Shown: positions 43,389-52,478 of the stretch, piece after piece
Numbering within the stretch: the first letter of the stretch is position 1
Layout of the letters: each line of letters begins with the position of its first letter
Origin: Aeromonas tecta
Lineage (GTDB): Bacteria > Pseudomonadota > Gammaproteobacteria > Enterobacterales > Aeromonadaceae
NCBI RefSeq assembly: GCF_000820185.1
Contig: NZ_CDCA01000025.1
Span: 248,001-312,000 of the forward strand
Length of the DNA stretch: 64,000 nt
Direction: 5' to 3'
Notes under the pieces: generated by a model
The model's database searches: none
The model's input: only the letters and a program-made list of their open reading frames with translations
What the model was told of the DNA's origin: nothing
Program-made: the position numbers and the translations under genes

Positions 43389-45878
43389 TTAGGCCTTCAT
43401 GACCTTGACGGCGCACTTCTTGTAATCCGTCTCCTTGGAGAGCGGATCCGTGGCGTCCAGGGTCAACTTGTTGACCAGCTGGCTCGCATCGAAGAAGGGC
43501 ATGAACACCAGGCCTCTGGGCGGCTTGTTGCGACCACGGGTCTCGACGCGGGTCTTCACTTCACCGCGGCGGGAGGCGACGATCACCTCTTCGCCACGGC
43601 GCACGCCACGGGCCTTGGCGTCTTCCGGGTGCATGAACAGCACCGCATCCGGGAAGGCACGATAGAGCTCGGGCACGCGGCGAGTCATGGAGCCGGTGTG
43701 CCAGTGCTCCAGCACCCGACCGGTGGAGAGCCACATGTCATATTCCTTGTCCGGCGCTTCGGCGGCTGGCTCGTAGGGCAGCGCAAAAATGACCGCCTTG
43801 CCGTCGGGCTTGCCGTAGAAACGTACCCCCTCGCCCGCCTTCACATAAGGATCGAAGCCTTCGCGATAGCGCCACAGGGTCTCCTTGCCGTCCACCACCG
43901 GCCAGCGCAGGCCGCGCGCTTCGTGGTATTGATCGAACGGCGCCAGATCGTGACCGTGGCCACGGCCGAAGCTGGCGTACTCCTCGAACAGGCCTTTTTG
44001 TACGTAGAAGCCAAAGTGCTCGGCCTCGTCGTTCAGCGCACCCTTGCTCTGCTCTTTCGGGAACTGATCGACCTGACCGTTCTTGTAGAGCACCTCATAC
44101 AGGGTCTTGCCCTTGAGCTCGGGTTGCTTGGCGATAAGCTCGGCTGGCCACACCTCTTCCACGGTGAAGCGCTTGGCGAACTCCATCAGCTGCCACAAGT
44201 CGGACTTGGCCCCTTCCGGCGCCTTGACCTGCTGGTGCCAGAACTGGGTACGGCGCTCGGCATTGCCATAGGCGCCTTCCTTCTCCACCCACATGGCGGT
44301 GGGCAGGATGAGATCGGCGGCCTGGGCGGTGACGGTCGGGTAAGGGTCGGACACCACGATGAAGTTGGCCGGGTTGCGATAACCGGGCAGCCCTTCCTCG
44401 TTCATGTTGGGGCCGGCCTGCATGTTGTTGTTGCACATCACCCAGTAGGCGTTGAGCTTGCCGTCTTTGAGCATGCGGCTCTGCAGCACGGCGTGATAAC
44501 CCACCTTCTCCGGGATGGTGCCTTCCGGCAGCTTCCAGATCTTCTCGGCAATGGCGCGGTGCTTGGGCTCGGTCACTACCATGTCGGCAGGCAGGCGGTG
44601 GGCGAAGGTGCCCACTTCCCGCGCGGTGCCACAGGCAGACGGCTGGCCGGTCAGGGAGAAGGGACCGCTGCCCGGGGTGGAGATCTTGCCGGTCAGCAGG
44701 TGGATGTTGTAGCAGAGGTTGTTGGCCCAGACGCCACGGGTGTGCTGGTTGAAGCCCATGGTCCAGTAGGAGACCACCTTCTTGCTCGGATCGGCGTAGA
44801 GCTCGGCCAGTTTCACCAGCTTCTCCTTGGAGACGCCAGAGAGCTTGGAGACCGAGTCGACGTCGTAATCCGCCACGAATTTCGCAAAGTCGTCGAAGCT
44901 CATGGGGGTGGAGTCGCCGCTGTCCGGGTTCTTCGCCTGCTGCTGCAGCGGGTTGGTCGGACGCAGGCCGTAGCCGATGTCGGTGACGCCCTTGCGGAAC
45001 TGGGTGTGCTTGTTGACGAACTCCCAGTTCACCTTGTCGTTCTGGATGATGTAGTTGGCGACGTAGTTGAGGATCGCCAGATCGGTCTGCGGTGTGAACA
45101 CCATGCCGTTGTCGGCGAGCTCGAAGCTGCGATGCTCGAAGGTGGAGAGCACATGCACCTGCACGTCCGGATTGGAGAGGCGGCGATCGGACATCCGTGA
45201 CCAGAGGATCGGGTGCATCTCGGCCATGTTGGAGCCCCACAGCACGAAGGCGTCGGCTTGCTCGATGTCGTCGTAGCAGCCCATGGGCTCATCCATGCCG
45301 AAGGTGCGCATGAAGCCGACCACGGCCGAGGCCATGCAGTGACGGGCGTTGGGATCCAGGTTGTTGGAGCGAAAACCCGCCTTCATCAACTTGGAGGCGG
45401 CATAACCTTCCCACACTGTCCACTGGCCGGAGCCGAACATGCCGACCGCGGTCGGGCCTTTCTCCTTGAGGGTGGCCTTGAACTTCTCGGCCATGATGTC
45501 AAACGCCTGATCCCAGCTGATGGGGGCGAAGTCACCGTTCTTGTCGAACTTGCCGTCGGTCATGCGCAGCATGGGCTGGGTCAGCCGGTCCTGGCCGTAC
45601 ATGATCTTCGACAGGAAGTAGCCCTTGATGCAGTTCAGGCCCCGGTTGACCGGGGCATCGGGATCGCCCTGGGTCGCGACGACGCGACCGGCCTGGGAAC
45701 CCACCAGCACTGAGCAGCCGGTGCCGCAGAAACGGCAGGGGGCTTTATCCCAGGTGATGGCGGTCTTGTCGGTGCTGGTGATCAGGTTCGCCGCCAAGGT
45801 AGGGGCACTGACACCGGCCACGGCAGCGGCTGCCGCCACCGCATTGGCCTTCATAAAGTCGCGTCGACTCAGCTTCAT
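43389..45878 (-). CDS. napA: Periplasmic nitrate reductase catalytic subunit
   Basis: 829 residues (E. coli NapA 828). Tat signal [19 protein letters not shown] at the start; one 4Fe-4S cluster from Cys48, Cys51, Cys55 and Cys83 ([12 protein letters not shown]); the molybdenum ligand is Cys181 in [10 protein letters not shown]. It reduces nitrate to nitrite in the periplasm with a bis-MGD cofactor supplied by the moa/moe genes here. The ATG overlaps the stop of a napD tail relic, the usual napD-napA arrangement. Confidence 0.96.
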   Translation of the reverse strand: MKLSRRDFMKANAVAAAAAVAGVSAPTLAANLITSTDKTAITWDKAPCRFCGTGCSVLVGSQAGRVVATQGDPDAPVNRGLNCIKGYFLSKIMYGQDRLTQPMLRMTDGKFDKNGDFAPISWDQAFDIMAEKFKATLKEKGPTAVGMFGSGQWTVWEGYAASKLMKAGFRSNNLDPNARHCMASAVVGFMRTFGMDEPMGCYDDIEQADAFVLWGSNMAEMHPILWSRMSDRRLSNPDVQVHVLSTFEHRSFELADNGMVFTPQTDLAILNYVANYIIQNDKVNWEFVNKHTQFRKGVTDIGYGLRPTNPLQQQAKNPDSGDSTPMSFDDFAKFVADYDVDSVSKLSGVSKEKLVKLAELYADPSKKVVSYWTMGFNQHTRGVWANNLCYNIHLLTGKISTPGSGPFSLTGQPSACGTAREVGTFAHRLPADMVVTEPKHRAIAEKIWKLPEGTIPEKVGYHAVLQSRMLKDGKLNAYWVMCNNNMQAGPNMNEEGLPGYRNPANFIVVSDPYPTVTAQAADLILPTAMWVEKEGAYGNAERRTQFWHQQVKAPEGAKSDLWQLMEFAKRFTVEEVWPAELIAKQPELKGKTLYEVLYKNGQVDQFPKEQSKGALNDEAEHFGFYVQKGLFEEYASFGRGHGHDLAPFDQYHEARGLRWPVVDGKETLWRYREGFDPYVKAGEGVRFYGKPDGKAVIFALPYEPAAEAPDKEYDMWLSTGRVLEHWHTGSMTRRVPELYRAFPDAVLFMHPEDAKARGVRRGEEVIVASRRGEVKTRVETRGRNKPPRGLVFMPFFDASQLVNKLTLDATDPLSKETDYKKCAVKVMKA

Positions 45879-45997
45879 GGCATATCCTCACATTGCTTTT
45901 CGCGTAAGTTGTCGAGTGTATCGATCTGGTGATCGCTCAGGGCGCTGAACAACACACCCGGCATCGCTTGTATCGCATCAATGGCCGCCATCATGAT
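45875..45997 (-). pseudogene. Relic of a second napD 3' end
   Basis: Forty codons plus stop reading IMMAAIDAIQAMPGVLFSAL then [20 protein letters not shown], matching the end of the true NapD (PIMDAIDAIQAMPGVLSAAL and YHQFDD) but diverged, and ending in a TGA that overlaps the napA ATG (ATGA). The native junction with napA thus belongs to this relic, not to the intact napD upstream. Confidence 0.8.
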
Positions 45998-46036
45998 GAT
46001 TCCCGTTGGCTTAGCCTGATGACGCGTCATTCCTTG

Positions 46037-46306
46037 TTATTGCTCATCGGAATCATCGAACTGGTGGTAGATGAGGGCGGCGGAGAGCACCCCCGGCATG
46101 GCCTGAATGGCATCAATGGCATCCATGATGGGACGCTGGCTGGGCCCCTCCAGGGTCACCACCAGCTTGCCTTCGTCGCTGACGGCGTGGATCTCGGCCC
46201 CTTCAAGGGCGCCAATCTGCTGGGCGAGCTGGTGACGCAAGGGAGGTTGGGTCAGCACCACCAGGCTAGATACGTGGAACTCCGCTTTTTTCATGTCGCT
46301 GTTCAT
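46037..46306 (-). CDS. napD: NapD chaperone of NapA signal peptide
   Basis: 89 residues from ATG 46306 (GGAAAG upstream), matching the ~87 of E. coli NapD. Ferredoxin-like fold with KKAEFHVSSLVVLTQP and LVVTLEGP strands. It binds the NapA Tat signal and is required for NapA maturation. It is followed by a 39-base gap and then by the relic napD tail before napA. Confidence 0.9.
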   Translation of the reverse strand: MNSDMKKAEFHVSSLVVLTQPPLRHQLAQQIGALEGAEIHAVSDEGKLVVTLEGPSQRPIMDAIDAIQAMPGVLSAALIYHQFDDSDEQ

Positions 46307-46391
46307 CTCGCTTTCCAACTTGCTCATCCTTGCTAGGGTGGTCGGCACCGGGACATCTGTCGGGGGGCCGAGCCGCGGTTAAAGTCCGCTA

Positions 46392-46901
46392 TTAGTCAGT
46401 CTTCTCACCATATGGTGTGCTGATTTTTATGCTTGAAACGGGACAATCTGCCACACAAGCGCCGCAGCCGTTACAGAGATCGGTGTCTATGTCCGGGGTC
46501 GGCACACGTCCCAACTGGGGAGAAAACCGGATAGCCCGCGGCTCACAACTGTCCTGGCAGCGCTGGCAGAAAACCTGTTCATGGGCCAGACAACCGACCT
46601 CGATATGGGCCACATAGTGCCAGGCCACCTCGGTGGTCGGACGAAACAGCGGCTGCGTGCACGCAGACACACAGTCGGTGCAGAAGGTGCACTCCCCCAA
46701 CTGGAAGTTCACCGTAGGAAAGCCACCGTCTCCCTTCACCAGGATCTGCTCGGGGCAGGCGGTGAGGCAGTCGCCGCAACGGGTGCAATCGGCCACGAAA
46801 TCGGCCCAGGGAATGGACCACGGCAACTGCACCTCGGGCGCAGACGCACTCAGTCGACCTCGAAACAGACCACGGCGTGACAGGTTGACCCCATCCGGCA
46901 T
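46392..46901 (-). CDS. napF: NapF ferredoxin-type protein
   Basis: 169 residues from ATG 46901 (GAGGAAGC upstream). Cytoplasmic, with three 4Fe-4S motifs (CTRCGDCLTACP, CTFCTDCVSAC, CNGCGACVADCP). It interacts with NapA before export and is thought to help load its iron-sulphur cluster. First gene of the nap operon. Confidence 0.94.
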   Translation of the reverse strand: MPDGVNLSRRGLFRGRLSASAPEVQLPWSIPWADFVADCTRCGDCLTACPEQILVKGDGGFPTVNFQLGECTFCTDCVSACTQPLFRPTTEVAWHYVAHIEVGCLAHEQVFCQRCQDSCEPRAIRFSPQLGRVPTPDIDTDLCNGCGACVADCPVSSIKISTPYGEKTD

Positions 46902-47153
46902 ATTGCTTCCTCTTCGCAGATACAAGACTCGAGTGCAGACTAGGTGACTGGTATTTTTAATACCAATTATAAGCGTGGGTGTATATTGCGGCCCTGACAA
47001 ATTAAGGGATATACCACCTGGGAGATAAACAAGGGGGATTCTTGCGCTGGATCAAACCCTTGGCGCAAGAAAGCAACAGAGGGGTAGATTAAAATACCCC
47101 TATGTGAGGATTGCTTATTAATCGATGGCTATTTTGAACGGCAGCTGAACATT
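46902..47153 (-). promoter_or_regulatory. napF promoter region with FNR-like and NarP-like sites
   Basis: On the minus strand a TATAAT hexamer lies at 46966-46971. An FNR-like box TTGATCCAGCGCAA (47042-47055) matches the TTGAT-N4-ATCAA consensus at 8 of 10 positions. Heptamers of the Nar type (TACYNMT) appear as TACCAAT at 46961 and as a 7-8-7 inverted pair AGGGGTA-N8-TACCCCT at 47080-47101. A TGGTATT-TTT-AATACCA palindrome spans 46949-46965. Control by anaerobiosis and nitrate via NarQP is the natural inference. Positions relative to a start site are not proven. Confidence 0.55.
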
Positions 47154-48134
47154 TCAGCCGCCGATGGAAGCCAGATGAGGCGTCATGCCGGCATTGCCTT
47201 CATGGAGACGATGAGTGGCGACCTTGCTGCCGAGGGCGGAGCGGATCCGCAGCTGCAACTCCTCCTGCTGGGCGTCTGCGGCGAGCAGATCCCGCAGCTC
47301 CACCCCATGGTCTCCAAACAGACACAGATGCAACTTGCCGACCGAGGAGACCCGCAGTCGATTGCAGCCGGCACAGAAATCCTTGCTGTAGGGCATGATG
47401 AGCCCCACCCCGCCTTGGGATTGCGGGTGCATGAATACCTGGGCCGGGCCATCGTCCACCCCGCGCAGCTGCTGAATCCAACCACTGGCGAGCAGTTGCT
47501 GCTTGATGAGCTCGCCACTGGCGTGGTGATCGCGAAACAGGCTGTCCATCTCTCCGGTCTGCATCAGTTCGATGAAACGCAGCTCGATGGGCTTGTGCTT
47601 GATCCAGGCCAGAAACGCATCCAGCTGCTGATCGTTGAGCCCCTTGAGCAGCACCGCATTGATCTTCACCGATTTGAAGCCGGCGGCCAGTGCGGCCTCA
47701 ATCCCCTCCATCACCTCGGCCAGCTTGTTCTCGCCGGTGATCTGGTGAAACTGGCGCGGATCCAGGCTGTCGACGCTGACATTGAGCGCCGTCAGGCCCG
47801 CATCGAACCACTCCTGCGCCCGCTCTTTCAGGCGATAGCCATTGGTGGTCATGGCCACCTTCTCGATGCCGGGCGTATTGGCCACGGTCTCGATGATCTG
47901 TGTGAAATCACGGCGCAAGGAGGGCTCGCCCCCGGTCAGACGCACCTTGCGGGTGCCCATGGCGGCAAAGCCGGAGACGACTCGACGGATCTCCTCTTGC
48001 GAGAGAAACGATTTACGCCCATCGGGGCGATAACCATCGGGCAGGCAGTAGGTACAGCGGAAATTGCAGACGTCGGTGACCGACAGCCGCAAATAGTAAA
48101 AACGACGGGAAAAACCATCTTCAAGTGGCAACAT
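47154..48134 (-). CDS. moaA: GTP 3',8-cyclase MoaA
   Basis: 326 residues (E. coli 329) from ATG 48134. Radical-SAM cluster Cys23, Cys27, Cys30 (CNFRCTYC), GGEPSLR, a C-terminal second cluster (CAGCNRLR and a later C) and a final Gly-Gly. It converts GTP to the 3',8-cyclo intermediate used by MoaC. Unlike in E. coli it is separate from moaBCDE and lies directly upstream of napF. Confidence 0.95.
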   Translation of the reverse strand: MLPLEDGFSRRFYYLRLSVTDVCNFRCTYCLPDGYRPDGRKSFLSQEEIRRVVSGFAAMGTRKVRLTGGEPSLRRDFTQIIETVANTPGIEKVAMTTNGYRLKERAQEWFDAGLTALNVSVDSLDPRQFHQITGENKLAEVMEGIEAALAAGFKSVKINAVLLKGLNDQQLDAFLAWIKHKPIELRFIELMQTGEMDSLFRDHHASGELIKQQLLASGWIQQLRGVDDGPAQVFMHPQSQGGVGLIMPYSKDFCAGCNRLRVSSVGKLHLCLFGDHGVELRDLLAADAQQEELQLRIRSALGSKVATHRLHEGNAGMTPHLASIGG

Positions 48135-48354
48135 AAACACCTTTCCAAATACGGGAGGCCAGGGCATTTCTTTCCTGACCCTTACAGCTCGGCTGTTGAC
48201 GATCGACAACCGGCTGACGGCTGTTTCCCCCTATCTCAAGGACTTAGGCAAAACAGCTCGGAGTTCATCTAGTTTTTCGATGCTAGCACAAGTTGGAGTA
48301 CACTCCCATGCTACTTTGTGGGGTTATTGCCTGAAGCGAGGGAAACCAGTCGGC

Positions 48355-50067
48355 ATGGAAAAATGGTTCAAAGTGCATTCCGTCAGCAGCGCCATTGGCC
48401 GCTCCATGGTGCTCATCCTGTTCATGGCGAGCCTGATCGCCGTAGTGGCCATGGTCACCCTGTTCTATTCGGTGCCCGATGCCAAGGCCATCAACCTGTC
48501 GGGATCCCTGCGGATGCAGGCCTATCGTATGGCCTACGAAATCGAGAAGGATCAGGTCGTGCTCGGCCGGCTTGCCCAGTTCGAGCAGACCCTGCATGCC
48601 CCCGAGTTACAGGAGACCCAGCGCTGGATCACGCCCGCCGCCCTGCGCCGCACCTATGGCGAGGTATTACTGCAATGGCAGGTGATGCGCGAGCACATCG
48701 AGAATGCCACCCCCAGACGTTACACCGACAATACCGAGCAGTTCGTCGCCGCCATCGATGACTTCGTCAATCAGATGCAGTACCACGTCGAGTTCAAGGT
48801 GCGCATGCTGGCGCTGGCCGAAGGCCTGGGCTTGCTCTCCATCATCACCATCGCCTGGTTCACGGTGCGCTTCACCCGCCAGCAGGTGGTCGCCCCGCTC
48901 AATCAGCTGGTCTATTGCGCCCGTCAGATCCAGCGCCAGGAGTTCGATCTGGCGCTGCCGCCTCACTGTGACAACGAGCTGGGGGAGCTGTCAGGCGCCT
49001 TTGCCACCATGGCGGATGAACTCGGCAAGCTCTATCGGGAACTGGAGAGCAAGGTCGAGGAGAAGACCGCCAAGCTGCAACAGGCCAACGACACCCTCTC
49101 CTTCCTCTACTCGACGGCCCAGAAGCTGCATGCCGCGCCGCTGAGCCGACGCACCCTGCTCAAGCTGCTGGAGCGAGCGGCCGCTCACCAGCACATCGAC
49201 TACATCCGGCTGACCCGCTTCGAGCATAACGCCATGCCGGTCTATATCACTGGCCGCAAGGGCTGGCCCGGGGATCTCGATGCCGTGGTGAGCTTCTATC
49301 TGCAGATGGACGACTTGGAGTACGGGCGGCTCGACATGATAAGCGATCACCCCATAGACGAGCGGCTGATGAAGAACTTCTCCATGCTGCTGGCCCAGGT
49401 GCTGCACAAGGATCAGACCCTACTGCAGCATCAGCGCCTGCTGCTGATGGAGGAGCGCGCCGTCATCGCCCGTGAACTGCACGACTCGTTGGCCCAGGCG
49501 CTCTCCTACCTCAAGATCCAGTCCACCCTGCTCAAGCGCTCCGTCGCCAAGGGGGATAATGTGAAGGCCGAGGCCGCCATGCAGCAGATCGACGAGGGGC
49601 TCGGTAATGCCTATACCCAGCTGCGCGAGCTGCTCGGTACCTTCCGCCTCAGCATAGGTGACGCCAATCTGGGAGAGGCCATCGCGGTCATGCTGGAGCA
49701 GCTCAAGCCACAAACCAAAGCCGACATCCGGCTCCAATACGGTCTGTCCGATACCGATCTAGAAGCAGGGCAACATATTCACATCCTGCAACTGATCCGT
49801 GAGGCAGTGCTCAATGCCATCAAACATGCAGGCGCACAGCGCATTGAGGTTAGCTGTGAGACCCTGGCTGATGGTAACATTCAGGTTCAGATTTCAGATG
49901 ATGGTGTCGGAATAGGGGGCGCGAGCTCCGCGGTCAATCACTACGGGCTCAGCATCATGAACGAGCGCGCCAGCAAGTTGCACGGTCAGCTGGCCATCAG
50001 TGAACCACCGTCCGGAGGCACCCGTGTACACCTGACCTTTCCCACCAGCCTAACAAGAGACGCCTGA
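48355..50067 (+). CDS. narQ: Nitrate/nitrite sensor kinase NarQ-type
   Basis: 570 residues from ATG 48355. Transmembrane helix about 14-37, then the nitrate-binding P-box (NLSGSLRMQAYRMAYE), a four-helix periplasmic domain, a second helix near 160-180, HAMP, a GAF-like linker and a HisKA_3/HATPase module with phosphorylated His376 in ARELHDSLAQALSYLK. It overlaps the response-regulator gene by one base (TGATG), so they form a NarQ-NarP or NarX-NarL pair. NarX versus NarQ is not fully separable, but the P-box and nap linkage favour NarQ. Confidence 0.88.
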   Translation: MEKWFKVHSVSSAIGRSMVLILFMASLIAVVAMVTLFYSVPDAKAINLSGSLRMQAYRMAYEIEKDQVVLGRLAQFEQTLHAPELQETQRWITPAALRRTYGEVLLQWQVMREHIENATPRRYTDNTEQFVAAIDDFVNQMQYHVEFKVRMLALAEGLGLLSIITIAWFTVRFTRQQVVAPLNQLVYCARQIQRQEFDLALPPHCDNELGELSGAFATMADELGKLYRELESKVEEKTAKLQQANDTLSFLYSTAQKLHAAPLSRRTLLKLLERAAAHQHIDYIRLTRFEHNAMPVYITGRKGWPGDLDAVVSFYLQMDDLEYGRLDMISDHPIDERLMKNFSMLLAQVLHKDQTLLQHQRLLLMEERAVIARELHDSLAQALSYLKIQSTLLKRSVAKGDNVKAEAAMQQIDEGLGNAYTQLRELLGTFRLSIGDANLGEAIAVMLEQLKPQTKADIRLQYGLSDTDLEAGQHIHILQLIREAVLNAIKHAGAQRIEVSCETLADGNIQVQISDDGVGIGGASSAVNHYGLSIMNERASKLHGQLAISEPPSGGTRVHLTFPTSLTRDA

Positions 50068-50705
50068 TGGACGAGATGAAATATAGTGTTCTGGTCGTGG
50101 ATGACCATCCCCTGATGCGCAAAGGGATTGTGCAACTGTTGGAACTGGAAGATAACATCGAAGTGATCGGTGAAGCCTCCAACGGTACCGATGCAGTGGC
50201 CATGGCCAAGGCATCCGAACCCGACCTGATCCTGCTCGATCTCAACATGAAGGGACTGTCCGGTCTCGATACCCTCAAGGCGCTGCGGGCCGAAGAGGTG
50301 ACCTCCCGGGTGGTGATCCTGACTGTCTCCGATGCTCGTCAGGATGTGGTTGCCCTGCTCAAGGCCGGTGCAGACGGTTATCTGCTCAAGGACACCGAGC
50401 CCGATATGTTGCTGGGCCAGCTGGCCGATGTGATGACCGGCAAGCAGATCCTGAGCGAGCCGCTGCGTCCTTATCTCGAGAACATCTACGAGCTGGATCA
50501 TCTGCAGCAGAAGCTGGAAAGCCTGACTCGCCGCGAGATGCAGATCCTGCGCGAGATTGCCAAGGGGCTCTCCAACAAGCAGGTCGCCTCCGTGCTCCAT
50601 ATTTCTGAGGGGACGGTCAAGGTGCACGTGAAGAGCCTGCTGAAGAAACTCGAGGCTCAGAGCCGGGTGGAAGCCGCCGTCATGTATCTGGAGCAGCGCA
50701 ACTAG
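50067..50705 (+). CDS. narP: NarP/NarL family response regulator
   Basis: 212 residues: receiver domain with Asp58 (LLDLNMKG) and a LuxR-type helix-turn-helix (LTRREMQILREIAKGLSNKQVA, then GTVKVHVKSLLKKL). Pairs with the kinase upstream and likely acts on the napF heptamers. A terminator follows at 50779-50802. Confidence 0.9.
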   Translation: MDEMKYSVLVVDDHPLMRKGIVQLLELEDNIEVIGEASNGTDAVAMAKASEPDLILLDLNMKGLSGLDTLKALRAEEVTSRVVILTVSDARQDVVALLKAGADGYLLKDTEPDMLLGQLADVMTGKQILSEPLRPYLENIYELDHLQQKLESLTRREMQILREIAKGLSNKQVASVLHISEGTVKVHVKSLLKKLEAQSRVEAAVMYLEQRN

Positions 50706-50778
50706 ACTGCCAGGCATATCCGGGGCACCGCCGGAACACGGACTTGGCATAGCGCCCAGGCTGTATAGATGCCCAAAT

Positions 50779-50802
50779 AAGGCCCCGCTGCGTCGGGGCC
50801 TT
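50779..50802 (+). terminator. Intrinsic terminator of narQP
   Basis: Arms AAGGCCCCG and CGGGGCCTT with a six-base loop, then TT. Confidence 0.85.
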
Positions 50803-50923
50803 TTGCTAGGCCCTTGTTATACACCTCCATCCACCAGCAGCATGAAATACTACACCCTCGCCTGTTCGCTATTGAGTTAGTGCATTATTATTTTCAGGCA
50901 ACCACAAATGAAGGATGGGCGGC

Positions 50924-51349
50924 ATGACTACCACACAGATCGAACTGGTACAAAAGGCTTGGGGCAAGGTCACTGCACTGAATACCAGCTATGTGCTGGA
51001 GGTGTATGAGGAGTTGTTTCGACTGTCGCCAGAATTGATCAACCTGTTTCCCGATCCTGTGGGAATGCCAATTGCCAAGGTCTCCGAGACCCTGAATACG
51101 GTGATCACCAGCCTGGAGCAACTGGATGCCCTGGGCTTTATCATTCGGGATCTCGGTCGCCGCCATCAAAAATTCAACGTGCAGCCACACCAGTTCGCGC
51201 TGTTGAAGCAGGCGATGACGATTGTACTGGCACGGCGCCTGGGGGAAAATTTCAAACCTGAACTGGCCGCAGCCTGGTCCCAGATGTATGACGAGGTCTC
51301 GGCCTTGATGCTGGAAGGGCTGAACCAGCGCACCGCATCAATCACCTAA
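50924..51349 (+). CDS. Single-domain globin
   Basis: 141 residues from ATG 50924 (AAGGA eight bases upstream). Myoglobin-type fold like Vitreoscilla haemoglobin: helix A MTTTQIELVQKAW, phenylalanine in LINLFPD, and the proximal histidine His81 in LGRRHQKFNV. No reductase domain is fused, so it needs a separate electron donor. Close to narQP and nap, a role in nitric oxide detoxification or oxygen handling is plausible but inferred from context. Confidence 0.85.
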   Translation: MTTTQIELVQKAWGKVTALNTSYVLEVYEELFRLSPELINLFPDPVGMPIAKVSETLNTVITSLEQLDALGFIIRDLGRRHQKFNVQPHQFALLKQAMTIVLARRLGENFKPELAAAWSQMYDEVSALMLEGLNQRTASIT

Positions 51350-51665
51350 CCCCTCTTCGGCCTCATCCCAGACAGATCCCCCAAAAAAACAGATAACCGT
51401 TGCAGCGCATTCTGCATGGGAATCATTTGCAATATGCGAACAATTCCCCATTCTGCAGACGGGTCATGTTCGAGCCCCTAGCGAGTCACTTGTATCCAGC
51501 CCAACTTTTGATCTTGTTGATATCACCAATAAAATATAACTACATGATTTTAAACAGTTATTAAGACCGCTCAGTCTTTAATAGACACTATGTGCTGATT
51601 TCTCTCTCCCTCTGGCACAGTCACTGCATTGTCATATTCAGATGCGACTTATCGGAGGACGGAAC
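51350..51665 (+). other. Promoter region of the LON-domain gene
   Basis: About 316 bases, no gene. It holds a TTTGCAATATGCGAA motif at 51426-51440 (palindrome-like) and AT-rich sequence around 51520-51600, where a promoter is likely. Confidence 0.45.
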
Positions 51666-52241
51666 ATGAAACTTCAACCCTTGGCACTGTTCCCTTTGCC
51701 CTCACACATACTGCCGGGCGGGAAACTCCCCCTGCGCCTGTTCGAGCCACGCCACCTACAGATGCTCAAAGAGTCGTTCATCGATGAACGGGGTTTTGGC
51801 ATCGTCATGGAGGAGACGACCAGCACGGGGAGCTGCGGGCGGATCCTGCCGGTTGGCACTCGCGTCAAGGTGACTGATTTCTATACCCTTAATGATGGTT
51901 TGCTTGGCGTTACCGTGCTTGGTCTGGAACGGTTTTCCATTCATGAGATGGAAACGGACGAAACCGGTTTGCGTCATGCCATGGTGGAGACACTGCCCAA
52001 CTGGCCGAGTGCCCATTCGGATTTCAGTGACACCACCCTGGTGAGTCGATTGAGAGAAGTCTTTGAACAATATCCTGAACTGGATGAACTCTATCCGGAC
52101 AAGCAGTTTGACGATGCGGCCTGGCTCTGCCAACGCTGGCTAGAGATCCTGCCCATGCCGATCTATGAAAAACAGATGTTGATTGCCAAACAAAACAGTG
52201 AAGCGGCGCGCCAGTTCTTGCGCCGACTGATCGCACAGTGA
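51666..52241 (+). CDS. LON-substrate-binding-domain (Lon-N) protein
   Basis: 191 residues from ATG 51666 (GGAGGA seven bases upstream). The sequence is the N-terminal substrate-binding domain of the Lon family alone (LFPLPSHILPGGKLPLRLFEPRHLQM, FGIVMEE, GTRVKVTDFYTL), with no ATPase or protease domain. Stand-alone members are widespread and their role is unknown. A related TTGCAAAATGCGAA motif occurs downstream as an inverted pair, so the gene is bracketed by the motif. Confidence 0.85.
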   Translation: MKLQPLALFPLPSHILPGGKLPLRLFEPRHLQMLKESFIDERGFGIVMEETTSTGSCGRILPVGTRVKVTDFYTLNDGLLGVTVLGLERFSIHEMETDETGLRHAMVETLPNWPSAHSDFSDTTLVSRLREVFEQYPELDELYPDKQFDDAAWLCQRWLEILPMPIYEKQMLIAKQNSEAARQFLRRLIAQ

Positions 52242-52253
52242 GTCAATAATGAC

Positions 52254-52309
52254 GTTGCAAAATGCGAAAATTCTTACAATGAAAATACTAAATTCGCATT
52301 TTGCAACGA
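52254..52309. repeat. 16-bp perfect inverted repeat after the LON-domain gene
   Basis: CGTTGCAAAATGCGAA (52254-52269) and TTCGCATTTTGCAACG (52294-52309) around a 24-base AT-rich loop. Each arm holds TTGCAAAATGCGAA, matching 51427-51440 at 13 of 14. No T-run follows, so a simple terminator is unlikely. Confidence 0.65.
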
Positions 52310-52442
52310 GCTGGCACGGTAACTATGTCATTGCTCAGCTACAAGCCGCAAAAACCAGTTATTACAAGTTGGCACGAATTTTTCATATGAATTGTGTACA
52401 ACCCGATTTATCCCGTGCTCTCTTCAGTATTTGCTGAAGAAT

Positions 52443-52464
52443 TGGTCAACCACTAGGTTGACCA
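52443..52464. terminator. Bidirectional intrinsic terminator
   Basis: Arms TGGTCAACC and GGTTGACCA with loop ACTA, then seven T; between the plus-strand gene and the convergent kinase gene. Confidence 0.85.
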
Positions 52465-52478
52465 TTTTTTTATCTACA

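Noticed and set aside
43251-45200. A 649-codon open frame antisense to napA
   Set aside because: It mirrors napA codon structure, has no ribosome-binding site or domain, and is rich in Val/Gly/His as expected from antisense of GC-rich coding sequence.
52249-52437. A 62-codon frame over the inverted repeat
   Set aside because: It reads through the palindrome, has no ribosome-binding site and no protein-like pattern.
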